Of a stretch of 25,209 nt of DNA, positions 21,596 to 25,209 are shown piece after piece. The translations under genes and the position numbers were made by a program. Position 1 is the first letter of the stretch. Every line of letters begins with the position of its first letter. The notes under the pieces were generated by a model. The model was not told where the DNA came from. It ran no database searches and worked only from the letters and a program-made list of their open reading frames with translations. The stretch is from DATAXS01 sp036266715 (GTDB lineage: Bacteria > Patescibacteriota > Minisyncoccia > UBA6257 > 2-01-FULL-56-20): positions 1 to 25,209 of the forward strand of contig DATAXS010000028.1 of assembly GCA_036266715.1 (NCBI GenBank), written 5' to 3'.

Positions 21596-22447
21596 ATGGA
21601 ACTGGATCTTCAGGCAGTTGCAGCTCGCACGGATCGGACTGTCGAGGAGGTTCAGCACCTCATCGACAAAGCCAAACAATCAATGATTCCGCTCGGCAAA
21701 CAAGTCAGCGTTACCGAGGAAGGACTCACCCGATTTTTCATCGTGACCCGACAAGGCGTCGGCCTCATCAGAACCGACTTCGGAAGGTTTCATCAATTCG
21801 ATTTCAGTATTGACGACGGATGGGGCAAGTACTCGGTGCTGTTCTTCGGAACGCTCGATGATAATCTCATGCCAGTATTCGCGCATCAGGAGCTTCTCTT
21901 GATGCGAATCGACTCGGGATGCGAAACGGGACAGCTCTTCGGCGATCGCACCTGCGAATGCCGGGAACAGCTCGCGCTCGCGATGAAAACCGTCGCTGGA
22001 CGCGGCGAAGGTATCATCATAAACATTCCGCGCCAAGATGGTCGTGGATTAGGATTGCCGTTCAAGCTCGCAACGTTGCGACTTCAGGACGAACTCAAGC
22101 TCGACACCGTGGAAGCGGCCAATGCGATTGCGCCGAACGGCGTGATTGATATCCGAACCTACGGCGGCATTATCGGCATCTTGAAATACTTCGGGATTTC
22201 GAGGGCAACCAAAATCAACCTCGCGACGAATAATCCGCACAAAGCGGGAGTGTTCGCAGCGAACGGATACAAGGTCGCCGACTATACGCCGATTGTGATC
22301 CCGCCGACCGAACTTACAAGAGAACACCTTGAGGCGAAACAAGAGCATCTCGGCCATATCGGCCTCATTCAACCAAAGGAAGGAGATCAAGATGAAGACA
22401 TCCTGCCGGAGCCTGGAACTGCTCCGCCAAGCGACGATACGAAATAA
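21596..22447 (+). CDS. ribA: GTP cyclohydrolase II homologue
   Basis: GTP cyclohydrolase II opens the guanine ring of GTP, losing formate and pyrophosphate, in the first step of riboflavin synthesis. Key elements are present. The zinc cysteines 109, 120 and 122 lie in DSGCETGQLFGDRTCEC. The catalytic loop is RQDGRGLGL (146-154; usual RQEGRGIGL). DIRTYG (Asp185, Arg187, Tyr189), LATNNPHKAGVF and REHLEAKQEHLGH match the remaining family motifs. No DHBP synthase (RibB) domain is fused; instead there is a ~45-residue N-terminal helical extension. The ATG at 21596 has AAGGAG seven bases upstream; an ATG at 21590 overlaps the previous stop. No other riboflavin gene is in the window. The acidic, Pro-rich C-tail overlaps the next gene by 56 bases. 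Confidence 0.88.
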   Translation: MELDLQAVAARTDRTVEEVQHLIDKAKQSMIPLGKQVSVTEEGLTRFFIVTRQGVGLIRTDFGRFHQFDFSIDDGWGKYSVLFFGTLDDNLMPVFAHQELLLMRIDSGCETGQLFGDRTCECREQLALAMKTVAGRGEGIIINIPRQDGRGLGLPFKLATLRLQDELKLDTVEAANAIAPNGVIDIRTYGGIIGILKYFGISRATKINLATNNPHKAGVFAANGYKVADYTPIVIPPTELTREHLEAKQEHLGHIGLIQPKEGDQDEDILPEPGTAPPSDDTK

Positions 22448-23801
22448 CACACTCGCTTGTTGCGGACTCGATCCCGATGTTGAGAAGTTGCCAATGGAAC
22501 TCCGGAGGGAAGGATTAGACGAAGATTCCGTGCGGCGATTTCTTGAGATCGTAATTGATCTCACGGCACCGCACATCTGCTGCTACAAAGTGCAGAAGGC
22601 ATTCTTCGATATTTTCTCCGGAGGCCACGAACTTCTCAAGCACACGATTAATTATGTTCACGTGCATCACCCCGAACTTCCTGTCTTCGTTGACGCGAAG
22701 ATCGGCGATGTCGGGAACACGATGGACATCTACCTCCGCAACATCTTCGGCGAACTGAATGCCGACGGCGTTGTGGTCAACCCTTATCTTGGCGATGACG
22801 TGATGCGGCCGTTCGCGGAGCTGCCCGACAAGGCAGCGATCGTGACGGTCAAAACGAGCAACCCCGATGCCGCCATTGTTCAGGACGTAATTCTTCAGGA
22901 CGGAAAACCGCTCTGGAAATATATTCTTGAGTTGACGGCCAATCGTTGGAACGGTGCCGGGAATATGGTTCCCGTCATCGGTTCAACAGCCGACATCGAC
23001 TTGAGTGATGTCCGGCAAATCATTCCTGACGAGATGCCCGTGCTCTTTGCGGGTTATGGCGTTCAGGGCGGTACGATGAAGCATCTGCGGCAGCTCTTGG
23101 ATTCGAAACGGCGGGGTGTCTTCGTGAACTCTTCACGAGGTATTCTTTATCCGTATGATATCCAAGATCCGCTTTGGCGAGGTGCGATCCTCCGGGCAAT
23201 CAAACTAATGCAAAACGTTTTGAACTTCGAGAAAAGCCGTTCCAAGTTTTTGCTTCTTCTCGGCGTTTCTGGCGTTGGCAAAAGCACGATCATCCGCGAA
23301 CTTCGCAAACTCGATGACCGTTTCGTTTATATCTCGCCGTTTATGACGAGAGAACTGCGGGCTGGTGAAGCGGGCAAAGTCCCGATAACCGGAGAGCAGA
23401 TGAACGAGATGGAACGACAAGGCAAGCTGCTTGTCGTGAACGAACTCTACGGGGTTCGCTATGCGACTCCGCGAGAACCGATTGAGCAGGCCTTTAGAGA
23501 GGAGAAGTTTCCACTCCTCGACTGGCCAATTGACCGGCTTCACGTCATGCAACAGGCTTTTCCAAATCGGCTCTTCACCGTTTACATTGATCCGCCGGAT
23601 ACGGAAACGCTCCGGCGACGATTGGCAGACGGAAGAGATCCCGACGAGAAGCGAATGGATGCGGCAACGGCCGAGCTCGCTACGCTTGCGCAAGGCACCT
23701 ACGATGATGCAATTAATCATCGTATGGTAAGCAGCGAAGGCGAAGCAGCTTCGGTCGCCAATGCGATCTACCGTGAATATATCCGCGCAATGGATCTCTG
23801 A
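22392..23801 (+). CDS. Fusion: orotidine-5'-phosphate decarboxylase - guanylate kinase-like domain
   Basis: The 469-residue protein has two enzymes in one frame. Residues 1-275 are a long (type 2) OMP decarboxylase: CGLDPDVEKLP, YKVQKAFFD, the catalytic DAKIGD (Asp101, Lys103, Asp106), VVNPYLGDDVMRPF, GYGVQGG and VNSSRGILY. This enzyme makes UMP from OMP. Residues 284-469 look like guanylate kinase: P-loop GVSGVGKS (291-298), SPFMTRELRAGEAG, ELYGVRYATPREPIEQAFREEK and a TVYIDPPDTETLRRRL segment. The ATG at 22392 has AGGAG six bases upstream and lies inside the ribA end, giving translational coupling. Upstream in-frame codons are shadow of ribA. Substrate of the kinase domain is not known. Confidence 0.85.
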   Translation: MKTSCRSLELLRQATIRNNTLACCGLDPDVEKLPMELRREGLDEDSVRRFLEIVIDLTAPHICCYKVQKAFFDIFSGGHELLKHTINYVHVHHPELPVFVDAKIGDVGNTMDIYLRNIFGELNADGVVVNPYLGDDVMRPFAELPDKAAIVTVKTSNPDAAIVQDVILQDGKPLWKYILELTANRWNGAGNMVPVIGSTADIDLSDVRQIIPDEMPVLFAGYGVQGGTMKHLRQLLDSKRRGVFVNSSRGILYPYDIQDPLWRGAILRAIKLMQNVLNFEKSRSKFLLLLGVSGVGKSTIIRELRKLDDRFVYISPFMTRELRAGEAGKVPITGEQMNEMERQGKLLVVNELYGVRYATPREPIEQAFREEKFPLLDWPIDRLHVMQQAFPNRLFTVYIDPPDTETLRRRLADGRDPDEKRMDAATAELATLAQGTYDDAINHRMVSSEGEAASVANAIYREYIRAMDL

Positions 23802-23813
23802 TCCAAAGTGCAC

Positions 23814-23844
23814 GGCCCTGACAATACAACGTCGGGGCCTTTTT
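23814..23844 (+). terminator. Terminator of the ribA/OMPDC-GMK operon
   Basis: GGCCCTGAC (23814-23822) pairs with GTCGGGGCC (23831-23839) with one wobble, an 8-base loop, and five T after the stem. Confidence 0.88.
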
Positions 23845-23845
23845 C

Positions 23846-24181
23846 TTATCCGTTCGCTTTCGCTATCTTCTTTGTCACCGATCCTTCGAATAATCGAAAT
23901 GCAGGACGCTTTTCTTTCTCATAGATATACGGAATGCCGATTAGCCGCTTGCAATGCGGGCAGATCAGATTCGGCACCTGCTTTATGGGAAGGTGTTGCA
24001 GTTCCGAAAAACGTTCCGGTGAAACAATACGATCAATATACATGCGTTTCAACGGCCCGGGGCCGTCTTTCTGGTACAGTGCAATGACATGGTTGCAATG
24101 CTCGCAATGGACTTCTAAAAAACGTGAATAGCCGCCGCGCGCCCTTCGATATTTATCATGTTTGAATGTTAATGGCTTCAT
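23846..24181 (-). CDS. Four-cysteine zinc-ribbon-like protein, copy B
   Basis: The 111-residue paralogue of the gene at 21267 is plain from KYRRARGGYSRFLEVHCEHC, LYQKDGPGPLKRMYIDRI, LICPHCKRLIGIP and PAFRLFEGSVTKKI. Cys26, Cys29, Cys74 and Cys77 are conserved in position with copy A. The start at 24181 is preferred over 24211 because a TATAGT (minus strand, 24200-24195) lies between them and predicts a transcript starting about seven bases before 24181. It converges on the three-gene operon whose first gene is its paralogue, so the two copies bracket ribA and OMPDC-GMK. Confidence 0.8.
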   Translation of the reverse strand: MKPLTFKHDKYRRARGGYSRFLEVHCEHCNHVIALYQKDGPGPLKRMYIDRIVSPERFSELQHLPIKQVPNLICPHCKRLIGIPYIYEKEKRPAFRLFEGSVTKKIAKANG

Positions 24182-24194
24182 GGGAATAGGAGAT

Positions 24195-24200
24195 ACTATA
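24195..24200 (-). promoter_or_regulatory. -10 element for zinc-ribbon copy B
   Basis: Minus-strand TATAGT, about 14 bases upstream of the chosen ATG; no good -35 is visible. Confidence 0.35.
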
Positions 24201-24214
24201 TAGAATAGCATGTG

Positions 24215-24243
24215 TTGAGTTTTTCTGGCTCTGCGATTATAGT
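24215..24243 (+). promoter_or_regulatory. Promoter of the ASCH-domain gene
   Basis: TTGAGT (24215-24220), a 17-bp spacer, TATAGT (24238-24243). The predicted transcription start near 24250 and the ATG at 24251 make this mRNA leaderless. Confidence 0.7.
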
Positions 24244-24250
24244 TTCTATC

Positions 24251-24592
24251 ATGAATAAAGAATGGATTCTGCGTTTCCGCGTGGTCGACAAGGACAATTT
24301 CCTTGAGATCAAAAACGGCCTGAAAACTGTTGAGACCCGTGCTGCGACGCCCAAATATCGAGAGGTCAAAGTAGGAGACATGCTCGTCATCGTTTGCGGC
24401 GAGGAACGCCTTGAAAAAAAGGTAAAAAGAGTCCTGACCTTCACATCGATCGGATCGATGGTGAAAAGGATACCGTATAAGAAAATTATGCCATCAGTGT
24501 CTTCGTTGAGCGAATTGCGAAAAATATATTACAGCTATCAGGGGTATAAGGAAAAGCTCAAAAAGCATGGTGTCATAGCGTTCAATATATGA
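24251..24592 (+). CDS. ASCH-domain protein
   Basis: The 113-residue protein matches the ASCH fold: a first strand WILRFRVV, NFLEIKNGLKTVETRAATPKYREVKVGDMLVIVCG (the Lys-Thr-x-Glu-x-Arg and VGD motifs typical of the family) and KRVLTFTSIGSMV. ASCH proteins are predicted RNA-binding or nucleic-acid-modifying proteins related to PUA domains; some hydrolyse N4-acetylcytidine. The substrate here is unknown. The start at 24251 agrees with the promoter; earlier codons to 24212 lie within it. Its stop overlaps the next start as ATGA. Confidence 0.82.
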   Translation: MNKEWILRFRVVDKDNFLEIKNGLKTVETRAATPKYREVKVGDMLVIVCGEERLEKKVKRVLTFTSIGSMVKRIPYKKIMPSVSSLSELRKIYYSYQGYKEKLKKHGVIAFNI

Positions 24593-25209
24593 CAGATCTC
24601 AAGGAAATAGAAATAAGATGGGAGCGGCTTTTGGACAAGCCCGATTGGTATCTCACTATAGTTCCTGAAGTCGAAGAAATCAGAAAGTGTTTTGCTGATA
24701 AGAGCAAGATGGAGCAGGACGCGGTCAAAAAAGAACTATACGACTTCTTCGAATTACATCTCGAAAATGGCGTCATCGCGCTTGGAAAAAATCCTCCAAA
24801 TACGGATGTCGAGCGAAAGCCAATCGATACGATTGTGATCCATCACACAAGCAATCCGCCAGGCATGAGCAAGGACCGGCTCTCCAGTATAGAACTCATA
24901 CGGCTCTACGCCCCGTATTTCTATGAGCCGAAAAGCGATGCCGATAAAAATATGAAAGGCAGACCGATATATTCCGGCCATGCGAGGGACGGTAAGCAGG
25001 TCTTCTGGCCGTACCATTGGTTCATCCGTAAGAACGGCGAAGCCGAGCGATTACTCAAAGACAATGAAATAGGCTGGCATGCGGGCAATTGGGATATCAA
25101 TTGCCGGAGCGTAGCAGTCTGTTTCGATGGAGATTACGAAAATAGCAGGCCGTCGGATGTTGAGCTGGAAGCCGCTACAAGATTGATTAGGGGACAATAT
25201 CCGAATGTC
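24589..25209 (+). CDS. N-acetylmuramoyl-L-alanine amidase-like (Amidase_2/PGRP) protein, 3' partial
   Basis: The 207 visible codons run off the right edge. After a ~75-residue helical, charged N-terminus comes an amidase_2-type domain: IDTIVIHHTS (first zinc histidine, His85), YHWFIRKNGEAERLL, IGWHAGNWDINCRSVAVCFDGDY. The family cuts the bond between muramic acid and L-alanine in peptidoglycan. The distal zinc ligands would lie beyond the window. No signal peptide is visible at the N-terminus, so the protein may be cytoplasmic or exported without a standard signal. It overlaps the ASCH gene by four bases, implying an operon. Confidence 0.82.
   Translation, partial: MTDLKEIEIRWERLLDKPDWYLTIVPEVEEIRKCFADKSKMEQDAVKKELYDFFELHLENGVIALGKNPPNTDVERKPIDTIVIHHTSNPPGMSKDRLSSIELIRLYAPYFYEPKSDADKNMKGRPIYSGHARDGKQVFWPYHWFIRKNGEAERLLKDNEIGWHAGNWDINCRSVAVCFDGDYENSRPSDVELEAATRLIRGQYPNV

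Overview
The window looks like a chromosomal contig from a Candidate Phyla Radiation (Patescibacteria) bacterium, probably within the Parcubacteria/Kaiserbacteria-like lineages. This is inferred from gene content, not from a database search. The reasons are a 601-residue alanyl-tRNA synthetase ending right after its editing domain, an RNA polymerase alpha subunit without its C-terminal domain, many membrane-anchored surface proteins (DUF11/peptidoglycan-binding, CAP, baseplate-J-like), and near-consensus promoters placed so close to start codons that many mRNAs should be leaderless. No rRNA, tRNA, CRISPR array or transposase was seen.

Layout. 1-2517: the 3' part of a DUF11-repeat surface protein and a membrane-anchored CAP-domain protein. 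2591-7898: information-processing genes dnaG, rpoD and alaS, with a small anti-sigma-like zinc-finger reading frame on the minus strand between rpoD and alaS. 7939-11591: an unknown 148-residue protein, an FtsA/PilM-like protein and a large single-pass baseplate-J-like protein. The last gene is flanked by two copies of a ~60-nt intergenic repeat. 11734-15934: a ribosomal operon (leader ORF, infA, rpmJ, rpsM, rpsK, rpsD, rpoA, rplQ, rplM, rpsI) driven by a TTGACA-18-TATAAT promoter and closed by a 17-bp terminator hairpin.

16006-19556 is an accessory membrane block. Two paralogous gene pairs, each a DUF1214 protein followed by a DUF1254 protein, flank two divergent multi-pass membrane proteins that share a perfectly symmetric promoter. 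19643-21125 on the minus strand holds a 56-residue membrane peptide with a long leader, a DUF167 protein and a membrane-anchored extracytoplasmic protein.

21267-23801 is a compact three-gene operon with strong Shine-Dalgarno sites, unlike most of the window. It encodes a four-cysteine zinc-ribbon protein, a GTP cyclohydrolase II (RibA) homologue with its catalytic motifs intact, and a fusion of orotidine-5'-phosphate decarboxylase with a guanylate-kinase-like domain. A convergent paralogue of the zinc-ribbon protein follows, then an ASCH-domain protein overlapping an N-acetylmuramoyl-L-alanine amidase-like gene that runs off the right edge. The nucleotide-enzyme operon and the duplicated split DUF1254/DUF1214 cassettes are the best candidates for undescribed biology.
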